Assembly: GCA_021443065.1 (NCBI GenBank) | Contig: JABUUR010000030.1 | Span: 1-5,273, forward strand | DNA from: Fibrobacter sp. | GTDB taxonomy: Bacteria > Fibrobacterota > Fibrobacteria > Fibrobacterales > Fibrobacteraceae | Length of the DNA: 5,273 nucleotides | Direction of reading: 5' to 3' | Shown: one piece after another, positions 1-5,176 of the stretch | Layout of the letters: each line of letters starts with the position of its first letter | How positions within the stretch are numbered: position 1 is the stretch's first letter | The notes under the pieces: generated by a model | The model's database searches: none | What the model was told of the DNA's origin: nothing | What the model saw: only the letters and a program-made list of their open reading frames with translations | Position numbers and translations under genes: made by a program

Positions 1-2
1 AT

Positions 3-36
3 AGAATTGTTGGCAACTTTGTTGCCTTACAATTCT
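3..36. terminator. Long inverted repeat, possible terminator beyond mscS
   Basis: An interrupted inverted repeat: AGAATTGT (3-10) pairs with ACAATTCT (29-36), and GGCAAC (12-17) pairs with GTTGCC (21-26), around a TTT loop with a small T/TT internal bulge. That is 14 base pairs in total. It lies about 50 nt past the stop codon of the minus-strand mscS gene, where a terminator is expected. On the plus strand it is followed by TAGGTTCG, not a T run. On the minus strand the tail falls off the window edge, so a T tract cannot be judged. It could equally serve a gene outside the window. Confidence 0.4.
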
Positions 37-85
37 TAGGTTCGAAGGAGCAGTCGCGATCTCGTTGTTCTTTAATGCCCTGCCG

Positions 86-895
86 TCACTTGGGGTTGAC
101 GATGTGAACCACACGTTGGGGAAAAGGTATCTCGATTCCTGCGCGGTCAAATTCTTCCTTGATGCGAGCCGTATATTCCGCTTTCATGTCGAAGTACTTG
201 GCTGTGTTTACCCAAATGCGCATGACAATGTTGACAGAACTGTCCGCCAGTTCGGATATGAATACGTCATTGGCGCAATTCTTCAGAATCCGTGAATCGT
301 TGTTTATGAGGTCGCGGAGAATTTCCATTGCCTTGTCCGTATCGGAGTCGTAACCGATTCCAACGGTAATGTCCAGACGGCGTTTTTTGTTCCTGCTGAA
401 ATTGGTAATGGGGGCGCCCCACAGGCTACCGTTGGGGGCCGAGACGTAAAGACCGTCCACTGTCTCGAAGATGGTATTGAAAAGACCGATGCCCGAGATC
501 TTCCCCTTGATGCTGCCGCACTCGATGTAGTCGCCCGCCTTGAAGGGGTGGAGGAACAGCAACAGCAATCCGGAGGCGATGTTGGTGAGGGTGTCCTTCA
601 AGGCAAGTCCGATCGCCAGGGAGGCTGCCCCTATCATGGCCACGAGGCTTGCGGTATTTACCCCAAGGATGTTCAAGCAAATAAGCAAGGCTAAAAGCCC
701 CAGGCTGTAACGGATAAGGGATTCCATCAAGGGCCTTGCGGAAGAATCCATGCCCTTTTCCTGGGCGTGTTTCAACATTCGCCGGAAAACCGTTTTCACA
801 ACCTGGAACATTGCAAGGACGATTGCGATTGCAACAATCTTGTAGATTAGGTTGTTGTCAATGATGACGTTTTTTATGAATTCGAGTTTGTCCAT
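86..895 (-). CDS. MscS family small-conductance mechanosensitive ion channel
   Basis: Inner-membrane channel of the MscS family, which opens under membrane tension to release solutes during hypo-osmotic shock. At 269 residues it is near the E. coli MscS length (286). Hydrophobic segments lie at about residues 16-34, 60-82 and 84-115. The third is the pore helix, rich in Gly and Ala (GAASLAIGLALKDTLTNIAS, 89-108), and runs into the LFLHPFKAGDYIE turn to the beta domain. The PNGSLWGAPITNFSR stretch (154-168) and the C-terminal IEIPFPQRVVHI (255-266) are family hallmarks. The ATG at 895 is preceded by AGGA a few bases upstream (minus strand). It is the last gene of a probable operon, 48 bp after the GH5 gene, with a hairpin in the gap. 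The family is certain; ion selectivity and gating are not readable from sequence. Confidence 0.93.
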   Translation of the reverse strand: MDKLEFIKNVIIDNNLIYKIVAIAIVLAMFQVVKTVFRRMLKHAQEKGMDSSARPLMESLIRYSLGLLALLICLNILGVNTASLVAMIGAASLAIGLALKDTLTNIASGLLLLFLHPFKAGDYIECGSIKGKISGIGLFNTIFETVDGLYVSAPNGSLWGAPITNFSRNKKRRLDITVGIGYDSDTDKAMEILRDLINNDSRILKNCANDVFISELADSSVNIVMRIWVNTAKYFDMKAEYTARIKEEFDRAGIEIPFPQRVVHIVNPK

Positions 896-911
896 TGATC
901 ATCCTATTGTA

Positions 912-933
912 AAGGCCCGCATAAGCGAGCCTT
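912..933 (-). terminator. Hairpin between GH5 gene and mscS (attenuator or weak terminator)
   Basis: Read on the minus strand, AAGGCTCGC - TTAT - GCGGGCCTT forms a nine-pair stem (one T-G wobble) with a four-base loop, 10 nt after the GH5 stop codon. It is followed by TACAATAGG, not a T run, so it is not a textbook intrinsic terminator. On the plus strand the wobble becomes a C-A mismatch, so the structure is better formed in the sense of the flanking genes. It may reduce read-through into mscS or protect the 3' end of the upstream message. Confidence 0.4.
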
Positions 934-943
934 AATTTGTTCG

Positions 944-2017
944 TTAGCCCTTGGCCAATAAATCCATCAGTTCGCTGTCCAGGCGTTCTGGATTGTTGTA
1001 CTGGGACAAACCGTTGTGCAGGGATTCGCCCTTGGATACAAGACCGAAGTCAAGGTTCTTGTAGTTCCAGTAACTGTAGCCTACGTCGGAATCTCGCAGA
1101 ATATCCATGAAGTCCCGCATCCAGGCCAACTGGTATTGACGAGGCACTTGAACATACACGCCGAACTCGTTGCATGCTACCGGCAAGTCGTACCTGGCGC
1201 GAAAATCCAGTGCGTTCTGGATGCTTGCCTGAAGCTTTGCCTTGTCCCACTTGCCGTACTCTACGTCCAACCGCGTGGTGCCGCCAGCCTCGGGGGCCGC
1301 GTAGTCTCCGGGCCACGGGCGTTCAATTTTGAAGAAGGGGTCGCTGATCCATGCGGCACCCTGGTGAGTGAACGTCACCGGTGTGTAGGTATGGAAACTG
1401 TAGATGGCGTTGTCGTCGTCCAGAGGGGTCAGGAATTGAAATTCCCGGGCGCTGTTCCACTTGTTGGATCCTACCACGATGGTGTTCTTTGGGGCGTGCT
1501 TGCGGATGGTCCAGAAAATCTCGTCCTTTACTTTGTCCCAAATCTTGGAGTCGCTGCCGGCGGGTTCGTTCAGCAATTCCATCATCACCCGGGATTCGCC
1601 GCTGTAGCGTTCGGCCATGTAGGCCCACACCTTGTTGGTGTCCTTGCGCGCCTCGGCACTGGAGAAGAACGCCTGTTCCTCGGAGCACCCCAGGTGGAAG
1701 TCGTGGCCGGGGCACTTGTGCAGGTCGAGGATTACATCCAAGTCTGCAGCCTGGATGTTCTTCAGGGCATTGTCCAGAAGTCCAAAGACCTCTTCGTCGG
1801 GTTTGAGTTCGTCGCCCTTGAACAGGTTGAAGTAGTCCACCGGCAGGCGAACGTGGTTGAACCCCGCCTCGCGGATGCGCTTGAAGTCGCCCTCGTCGAG
1901 GAAGGTCTTGATATGGGGGACGACCCCGGGAAAACCTACGGGATCTTTTTCCTGGATGCAGTCCACCTGACTGAACCAGCCACCCAAATTCACTCCACGA
2001 AGCCTTTCCTTTTTCAT
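944..2017 (-). CDS. Glycoside hydrolase family 5 protein (endoglucanase-like), no signal peptide
   Basis: A retaining beta-glycanase with a TIM-barrel fold. All eight residues typical of family GH5 can be placed: Arg57 (HVRLPVDY), His100 (LDLHK), Asn150 and Glu151 (ELLNEPAG, acid/base), His209 and Tyr211 (SFHTYTP), Glu284 (CNEFGVY, nucleophile) and Trp317 (YSYWNYK). The barrel starts almost at once with RGVNLGGWF (7-15). The 357 residues are catalytic domain only: no signal peptide, lipobox, carbohydrate-binding module or C-terminal sorting domain. The ATG at 2017 has GAGG 8 nt upstream. No other in-frame ATG, GTG or TTG lies between it and the TAA of the preceding gene, so a missed leader is unlikely. 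The product is therefore probably cytoplasmic and may cleave imported beta-glucan oligosaccharides. The substrate (cellulose, beta-1,3- or mixed-linkage glucan, mannan) cannot be fixed here. It lies between a small gene and mscS in the same direction. Confidence 0.92.
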   Translation of the reverse strand: MKKERLRGVNLGGWFSQVDCIQEKDPVGFPGVVPHIKTFLDEGDFKRIREAGFNHVRLPVDYFNLFKGDELKPDEEVFGLLDNALKNIQAADLDVILDLHKCPGHDFHLGCSEEQAFFSSAEARKDTNKVWAYMAERYSGESRVMMELLNEPAGSDSKIWDKVKDEIFWTIRKHAPKNTIVVGSNKWNSAREFQFLTPLDDDNAIYSFHTYTPVTFTHQGAAWISDPFFKIERPWPGDYAAPEAGGTTRLDVEYGKWDKAKLQASIQNALDFRARYDLPVACNEFGVYVQVPRQYQLAWMRDFMDILRDSDVGYSYWNYKNLDFGLVSKGESLHNGLSQYNNPERLDSELMDLLAKG

Positions 2018-2074
2018 TGCGCCATCCTCATGCTGACGAAACTGTAACGTAACGCCGTGTTGATTAAAGAAAAA

Positions 2075-2365
2075 TTATTCGTTGACGATATTCAAGTCTT
2101 CATCGGAAATGTTCAAATCCATGATGACTTCCATATCCTCGGGAAGGTTGTAAAAGTCGACGACCAGGCCGACTTTCTTGTCTTCGTCCTTCTGCTTGTC
2201 AAACTGCACGACATCGTAGATTTTCATCTTGACGACGGCTTCTTGAGTCACAGGGATTTCCAGGGTCATGCCCTTGCTGATGGGACCTTCAATAATCTTG
2301 CCTTTGAACACCAGGCTTGTTTGATCGTCGCCCAGTGATGTCTTTTTTACGTGAAATACAGCCAT
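2075..2365 (-). CDS. Small protein resembling a translation-factor beta-barrel (EF-Tu domain 2-like)
   Basis: A 96-residue acidic, soluble protein that I cannot name. It has alternating hydrophobic strands and the stretch GKIIEGPISKGMTLEIP (22-38), which resembles the strand-turn-strand of the EF-Tu domain 2 barrel (gly-x-ile-x-x-gly, then lys-gly-met-x-leu). A charged turn DKQKDEDKK (56-64), then VGLVVDF and an acidic tail, complete it. The resemblance is by eye only and does not imply a GTPase; there is no G domain. The ATG at 2365 follows AAGGA with only three bases between, and a tiny upstream ORF ends on it (TAATG). It is the first gene of a probable three-gene unit with the GH5 and mscS genes. 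It is in the same frame as the GH5 gene, separated by one TAA and 19 sense codons before the GH5 ATG. Confidence 0.75.
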   Translation of the reverse strand: MAVFHVKKTSLGDDQTSLVFKGKIIEGPISKGMTLEIPVTQEAVVKMKIYDVVQFDKQKDEDKKVGLVVDFYNLPEDMEVIMDLNISDEDLNIVNE

Positions 2366-2448
2366 TATTCCTTAGCCATTATCGGTTATTCATCAGTTAT
2401 TTTAAAATAGACCCCAAGTAGGTCATGGATAAAAGTTAACTTTTTTAC
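2366..2448. promoter_or_regulatory. Divergent promoter region with two perfect palindromes
   Basis: The 83 bp between the divergent 96-residue gene and mqnA are AT-rich. A 12-bp palindrome, TATTTTAAAATA (2398-2409), contains TAAAAT on both strands, so each direction has a possible -10 box: 2403-2408 for mqnA and 2404-2399 for the minus-strand operon. The minus-strand box has ATGACC (2426-2421) 16 bp upstream as a 4/6 -35; the plus-strand -35 is poor. A second palindrome, AAAAGTTAACTTTT (2431-2444), sits directly before the mqnA start, where a repressor could block transcription or initiation. GTTATT is repeated at 2385-2390 and 2396-2401, 11 bp apart. Function is inferred from position and symmetry only. 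Confidence 0.4.
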
Positions 2449-3264
2449 ATGGCTTTACGAGTTGGAAGAATCCCTTTTTTGGTATGTGCGCCCTTTTTTC
2501 ATGATTTTTTGGGTCGCGAGGGCGAATATCCCTCTGTGGATTTTGTGGACGGCCCCCCCAGCGCCCATTGTGCAGGGTTGAAGGAGGGTTCCATTCATTT
2601 GTCTCCGGCTTCGTCAATCACCTTTGCACTAAAGCCCGGTGCCTTTGTGCTGTCCCCCGATATTTGTACATCCTGCTCCTTCGAAGTTCGTTCTGTTAAG
2701 TTGTTTGCAAAACGGCCTGTCGAAGAACTTGGTGGGCGCAAGGTGCGGATGACCGCCCAGAGCATGACCTCGGTGACCTTGCTGCGCATTTTGTTGGAAG
2801 AACGATTCGGCCTTCGTCCGGAGTATTCCCGCGGTGCCTACGAGGAAACGGACGACGCCGTACTCCTGATCGGTGACCAGGCCCTTGAAGAAAACGAGAT
2901 GAACCGTTTTGAATTTAGTTACGACCTTGGAACCCTGTGGCAGGAATGGCACAATTTGCCCTTTGTTTTTGGGGCGTGGATTATTTCCAAGGAGGCCTTG
3001 AGACCGGATTTGAAACCCTTGCTCTTGGATTACATGGATGCCACCCGTGGGAGCGTGGAAAAGTTCAGGGAGAGCCCCGGTGATGCCCTGGATAAGTGGC
3101 TGTCCAGGTACCCCGTGAAGCTGCCGCGCCCCGTTATCGACGACTATTATTCCGCCTTGGACTATCGATTTACCGATGAACGCAAGATTTCCATGACTTT
3201 ATTCTTTAAATATGCTAAGAGGAGGGGGCTCGTGGAAAGGGTCCCTGACCTCGAGTTTTTGTAA
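2449..3264 (+). CDS. mqnA: Chorismate dehydratase, futalosine pathway of menaquinone synthesis
   Basis: MqnA removes water from chorismate to give 3-[(1-carboxyvinyl)oxy]benzoate, the first step of the futalosine route to menaquinone. The 271-residue length and soluble periplasmic-binding-protein-like fold fit the family. Visible landmarks are the N-terminal RVGRIPFLVCAPFF (4-17), SPASSITFA (52-60) at the ligand cleft, the SVKLF strand after it, SMTSVTLLRILLEERFG (105-121), LLIGDQAL (139-146) and DLGTLWQEWHNLPFVFGAW (159-177). The last is especially typical of MqnA/MqnD proteins. The ATG at 2449 gives the usual short N-terminus, and an in-frame ATG at 2425 hits TAA after four codons, so this start is well fixed. 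There is no clear Shine-Dalgarno; a palindrome occupies the leader instead. No other mqn gene is in the window, so the pathway genes must be scattered. MqnD is a paralogue, but the N-terminus and length favour MqnA. Confidence 0.88.
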   Translation: MALRVGRIPFLVCAPFFHDFLGREGEYPSVDFVDGPPSAHCAGLKEGSIHLSPASSITFALKPGAFVLSPDICTSCSFEVRSVKLFAKRPVEELGGRKVRMTAQSMTSVTLLRILLEERFGLRPEYSRGAYEETDDAVLLIGDQALEENEMNRFEFSYDLGTLWQEWHNLPFVFGAWIISKEALRPDLKPLLLDYMDATRGSVEKFRESPGDALDKWLSRYPVKLPRPVIDDYYSALDYRFTDERKISMTLFFKYAKRRGLVERVPDLEFL

Positions 3265-3266
3265 GT

Positions 3267-3275
3267 TGTTATAAT
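3267..3275 (+). promoter_or_regulatory. Extended -10 promoter for the REC-GGDEF gene
   Basis: TGTTATAAT is a perfect extended -10 element (TG, one base, TATAAT). It begins three bases after the mqnA stop codon and gives a start site near 3282 and a leader of about 30 nt. The -35 region is weak: CTGACC at 3245-3250 is a 4/6 match but 19 bp away, as often tolerated with an extended -10. The element implies the cyclase gene can be transcribed independently of mqnA. A purine-rich AGGGTGGGAAA just before the ATG at 3314 is the likely ribosome site. Confidence 0.6.
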
Positions 3276-3313
3276 TAGGGTGTGCCGGGTGGTGTAAGGC
3301 GCAGGGTGGGAAA

Positions 3314-4180
3314 ATGGTAGAAGAAAAGATTCTCATTGTGGACGACAGTGCCGAGGTCCTTGAAAAAACAATGGACCTTTTGACTCATGTGGGCTATAAC
3401 GTTACCGCATGCCATTGCGGCGAAGACGCTCTCGATTTCCTGAAGGAAAATCGTGTGGACCTGGTCATTCTGGACATCAACATGCCCAGCCTGAATGGCT
3501 ACGAGGTCTGCCTGCGCATTCGCCAGATTTTTGCCCTGGACGACCTTCCGGTGATTTTCCTTACAAACCGCGAAGATACGGATAGCGTATCCAAGGGCTT
3601 TCGTTCGGGGGCCTCGGACTTTGTCAGTAAAAACGCCCTTTCCGATATCCTGCTTGCCCGGGTCAATGTGCATATCCGTCTTTCCCGTTCCCTGCGATAC
3701 CTTCGTGACATTTCATTGACGGACGACATGACCGGTTGTTTCAATCGCCGTCATGGTATGAATTCCCTCAGGGAATGGTTTGCCCGCAACAAACGTTATG
3801 GCTCGCAGTTCTCCTTGATTTATTTTGACTTGAACGGTTTGAAGGTTGTCAACGACATGTACGGCCATCAGGCCGGGGATTTGCTGTTACGCTCTGTGGT
3901 GAGTTCCGCGAAGAATGTTCTTCGGGAGTCCGACCTGCTTTTCCGCATGGGCGGTGACGAGTTTATGGTGCTCTGCCCGGAGACCGACAAGAAAGGTGCT
4001 TTTACTTGCGTGGAACGTATTCGGAATGCGGTGTCCAACATTACCATCGTCGACAAGAAGGCGTCCTTCGCCTTTGGCATTGCCCATTCTTCCGAAGACT
4101 ACAAGGGCATGGACGATATGCTGCACAGTGCAGATATTTCCATGTACGAATGCAAGAAGAAGATGAAAAGCGGTACCTGA
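3314..4180 (+). CDS. Response regulator with receiver and GGDEF domains (diguanylate cyclase)
   Basis: A cytoplasmic two-domain signalling protein (288 residues) predicted to make c-di-GMP from two GTP when phosphorylated. The receiver domain (about 4-122) has the acidic pair Asp10-Asp11, phospho-acceptor Asp54 (VILDINMP), Thr84 (FLT) and Lys106, so every residue needed for phosphotransfer is present. A short helical linker (123-134) leads to the GGDEF domain (about 135-285): DDMTGCFNRR (137-146), metal- and substrate-binding FDLNGLKVVND (171-181), and the signature MGGDEF with GGDEF at 213-217. An inhibitory I-site RESD (204-207) lies exactly five residues before GGDEF, so product feedback is expected. 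ADISMYECKKK (273-283) closes the domain. No histidine kinase gene is in the window, so the partner is encoded elsewhere. Own promoter at 3267-3275. The layout is the PleD/WspR type, with one receiver. Confidence 0.95.
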   Translation: MVEEKILIVDDSAEVLEKTMDLLTHVGYNVTACHCGEDALDFLKENRVDLVILDINMPSLNGYEVCLRIRQIFALDDLPVIFLTNREDTDSVSKGFRSGASDFVSKNALSDILLARVNVHIRLSRSLRYLRDISLTDDMTGCFNRRHGMNSLREWFARNKRYGSQFSLIYFDLNGLKVVNDMYGHQAGDLLLRSVVSSAKNVLRESDLLFRMGGDEFMVLCPETDKKGAFTCVERIRNAVSNITIVDKKASFAFGIAHSSEDYKGMDDMLHSADISMYECKKKMKSGT

Positions 4181-4183
4181 TTT

Positions 4184-4211
4184 GTAGGTAGTAGGAAGTA
4201 TTCAGTAGTTC
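4184..4211 (+). repeat. Degenerate heptamer tandem repeat, four units
   Basis: Four consecutive 7-bp units each begin with GTA: GTAGGTA, GTAGGAA, GTATTCA and GTAGTTC, followed by GTG. It starts three bases after the stop codon of the diguanylate cyclase gene. The units are diverged, so this could be an old array or chance. The match in unit length, copy number and position to the array at 5094-5121 makes it worth recording. Confidence 0.45.
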
Positions 4212-4224
4212 GTGTTGCAGGCGG

Positions 4225-4286
4225 GGTGCCGCGCACCATCCGGGGGATGACCCTGGGGGGTCTTTGGCGCGATGGGGCCCATCGCC
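4225..4286. other. Cluster of three GC-rich hairpins
   Basis: Three back-to-back inverted repeats: GGTGC-CGC-GCACC (4225-4237), GACCC-TGGG-GGGTC (4249-4262, then TTT), and GGC(GC)GATGGG-G-CCCATCGCC (4266-4286, with a two-base bulge). They lie downstream of the diguanylate cyclase gene and could together stabilise the 3' end or help termination. None has a long T run. Confidence 0.45.
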
Positions 4287-4287
4287 A

Positions 4288-4337
4288 TAGATCCCGGCTC
4301 CCCGGATCAAGTCCGGGGCAGGCTTAGGCCGGGACGA
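4288..4337 (+). repeat. 50-bp palindromic intergenic repeat, copy 1
   Basis: A nested palindrome: outer arms TCCCGGC (4292-4298) and GCCGGGA (4328-4334) enclose an inner hairpin CCCCGGA-TCAAG-TCCGGGG (4300-4318) and an unpaired CAGGCTTAG (4319-4327). It matches copy 2 (5177-5226) at 47 of 50 positions in the same orientation, and all three differences are C/T. It resembles the dispersed palindromic elements found between genes in many bacterial genomes (REP-like); no mobility gene is linked to it here. It sits between convergent genes, and the minus strand supplies the last codons of the short ORF at 4419-4324. Confidence 0.9.
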
Positions 4338-4419
4338 CATAAGGGTTTAGCCAGGATTCTGCGGCCGGTTTCAACGCCAACTTTTCAAGGCGAACACCGC
4401 GAGCAATCTCTTTGCTCAT
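4324..4419 (-). CDS. Possible 31-codon ORF downstream of eda, ending inside the repeat
   Basis: Reading from an ATG at 4419, 11 nt after the eda stop, gives a 31-residue basic peptide starting MSKEIARGVRLEKLALKP and ending NPYVVPA. Its stop TAA and last codons come from the palindromic repeat (4328-4337). GAGG precedes the ATG but only one base (T) separates them, which is closer than ideal. Codons look ordinary, yet at this length an open frame is easily due to chance, and there is no recognisable domain. If real it would be translated from the eda message. It may equally be a reading frame carried by a larger dispersed repeat. Confidence 0.2.
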   Translation of the reverse strand: MSKEIARGVRLEKLALKPAAESWLNPYVVPA

Positions 4420-4430
4420 ACCTCACGTTT

Positions 4431-5072
4431 CTAATCAAGGGCTGCGCGAACTGCATCGAGCAATTCCGTCAGTCGCTTGCCGATTTCGTCCCAGTTGCCT
4501 TGGGCCATGAGTTTTGCACTAAAGATGCTTCCGCCGAATGCCAAAAGATTTGCGCCTGCTTTCAGGTATTCACCTGCGTTTTCTGCGTTGACTCCGCTGC
4601 AAGCCAATAGCGGTATGTCGCGGAATGGCCCGCGAAGCGCCTTGATGTACTTAGGGCCGCCTACGCAATCTACCGGGAAAACCTTTACTGCGGTGGCTCC
4701 CAGGTCGTATGCCTTTTGCACTTCGGTAGGTGTCAACGCCCCTGGAATGACGGGTACTTTTTCTGATGCCGCGATGCGGATGATGTTACTACGGGTATTG
4801 GGGGTCACAATGAAGTTTGCCCCTGCGATCAAGGCTTTTTCCAGGTCCTTGTCGTGTCGAACGGTACCTGCGCCTACGGCAATGTCGTAGGGCTTGCAAG
4901 CGCTGCGCAAGGCTGTGATGATTTCTGTGGCGCCATCTGTGTTCATGGTGACTTCGATGGCTTTCAAGCCGCAATTGTGTGCTGTCTGGGCGCAAATTTC
5001 TTCGGAACCGCGGGGGATGTCCCGCAGGATGCCGATTACAGGCATGTCTTTCAGGAATTCAAGAAAACTCAT
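4431..5072 (-). CDS. eda: KDPG/KHG class I aldolase
   Basis: Schiff-base aldolase of the KDPG/KHG family, cleaving 2-keto-3-deoxy-6-phosphogluconate to pyruvate and glyceraldehyde 3-phosphate (Entner-Doudoroff or uronate catabolism); some members act on 4-hydroxy-2-oxoglutarate. At 213 residues it equals the E. coli Eda length. Motifs in order: PVIGILRD (11-18), AIEVTMNT with catalytic Glu40, VGAGTVR (66-72), VTPNT (89-93), PVIPGALTPTEV (107-118), AVKVFPVD with Schiff-base Lys130, GGPKYIKALRGPF (138-150) and GGSIF (180-184). The usual Thr-Gly-Gly at the phosphate site reads CSGVN (158-162). The ATG at 5072 has AAGG just one base before it, a poor ribosome site. Met10 (5045) is an alternative start but would remove the first helix, so the longer form is preferred. 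No kinase or dehydratase gene is adjacent, so the pathway is not defined by context. Repeats flank it on both sides. Confidence 0.9.
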   Translation of the reverse strand: MSFLEFLKDMPVIGILRDIPRGSEEICAQTAHNCGLKAIEVTMNTDGATEIITALRSACKPYDIAVGAGTVRHDKDLEKALIAGANFIVTPNTRSNIIRIAASEKVPVIPGALTPTEVQKAYDLGATAVKVFPVDCVGGPKYIKALRGPFRDIPLLACSGVNAENAGEYLKAGANLLAFGGSIFSAKLMAQGNWDEIGKRLTELLDAVRAALD

Positions 5073-5078
5073 GCCTTA

Positions 5079-5108
5079 AATATAGTGTAACTAGTTGTCG
5101 GTTGTCAG
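5079..5108 (-). promoter_or_regulatory. Predicted eda promoter using the heptamer repeat as -35
   Basis: On the minus strand CTGACA (5108-5103, 5/6 to consensus) and TATATT (5084-5079, 5/6) are 18 bp apart. The CTGACA belongs to the heptamer array, where the same hexamer recurs every 7 bp. A start site 6-8 nt past the -10 would fall at about 5073-5071, on or beside the eda ATG, predicting a leaderless or nearly leaderless message. This fits the poorly placed ribosome site. Alternatively a promoter further upstream (about 5230-5262) gives a long leader through the repeats. Confidence 0.4.
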
Positions 5109-5121
5109 TTGTCAGTTGTCA
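5094..5121 (+). repeat. Heptamer tandem repeat GTTGTCR, four units
   Basis: Four head-to-tail 7-bp units: GTTGTCG followed by three exact GTTGTCA copies, 21 bp upstream of the eda start codon. A simple-sequence array of this kind can change length by replication slippage. Read on the eda strand each unit is TGACAAC, and neighbouring units create CTGACA hexamers. Confidence 0.9.
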
Positions 5122-5176
5122 GTGGCGCGCGCGGAATGCTGCATATTGTTCCACACTTGCCCTCAGGATTTTTTTG

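Larger units (their letters stand above)
4181..4430. other. Convergent intergenic region rich in repeats and hairpins
   Basis: This 250-bp gap between the stops of the cyclase gene and eda holds, in order: a degenerate 7-bp array (4184-4211), three short GC-rich hairpins (4225-4286), a 50-bp palindromic repeat (4288-4337) and, on the minus strand, a possible 31-codon ORF (4419-4324). The GC content is clearly higher than in the flanking genes. No classical hairpin-plus-T-run terminator is visible for either gene; GACCC-TGGG-GGGTC-TTT (4249-4265) is the closest for the cyclase gene. A small hairpin GAGCAA/TTGCTC (4401-4417) lies within the short ORF. Confidence 0.6.

Noticed and set aside
37..60. 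GGTTCGAA resembling a tRNA T-loop
   Set aside because: The flanking bases do not form a T-stem or acceptor stem, and no anticodon arm lies upstream.
1016..2047. 343-codon plus-strand open frame
   Set aside because: It is antisense to the GH5 gene, which has every active-site residue; the plus-strand translation has no recognisable domain and is a by-product of GH5 codon use.
2425..2448. Earlier mqnA start at the ATG at 2425
   Set aside because: That frame reaches TAA after four codons (2437-2439), so it cannot extend the protein.
4272..4610. 112-codon plus-strand open frame across the repeat and the end of eda
   Set aside because: It overlaps the well-supported eda on the other strand, begins in a hairpin cluster and shows no domain.
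5094..5121. CRISPR-like array
   Set aside because: The 7-bp units abut with no spacers, and there are no cas genes; it is a simple tandem repeat.
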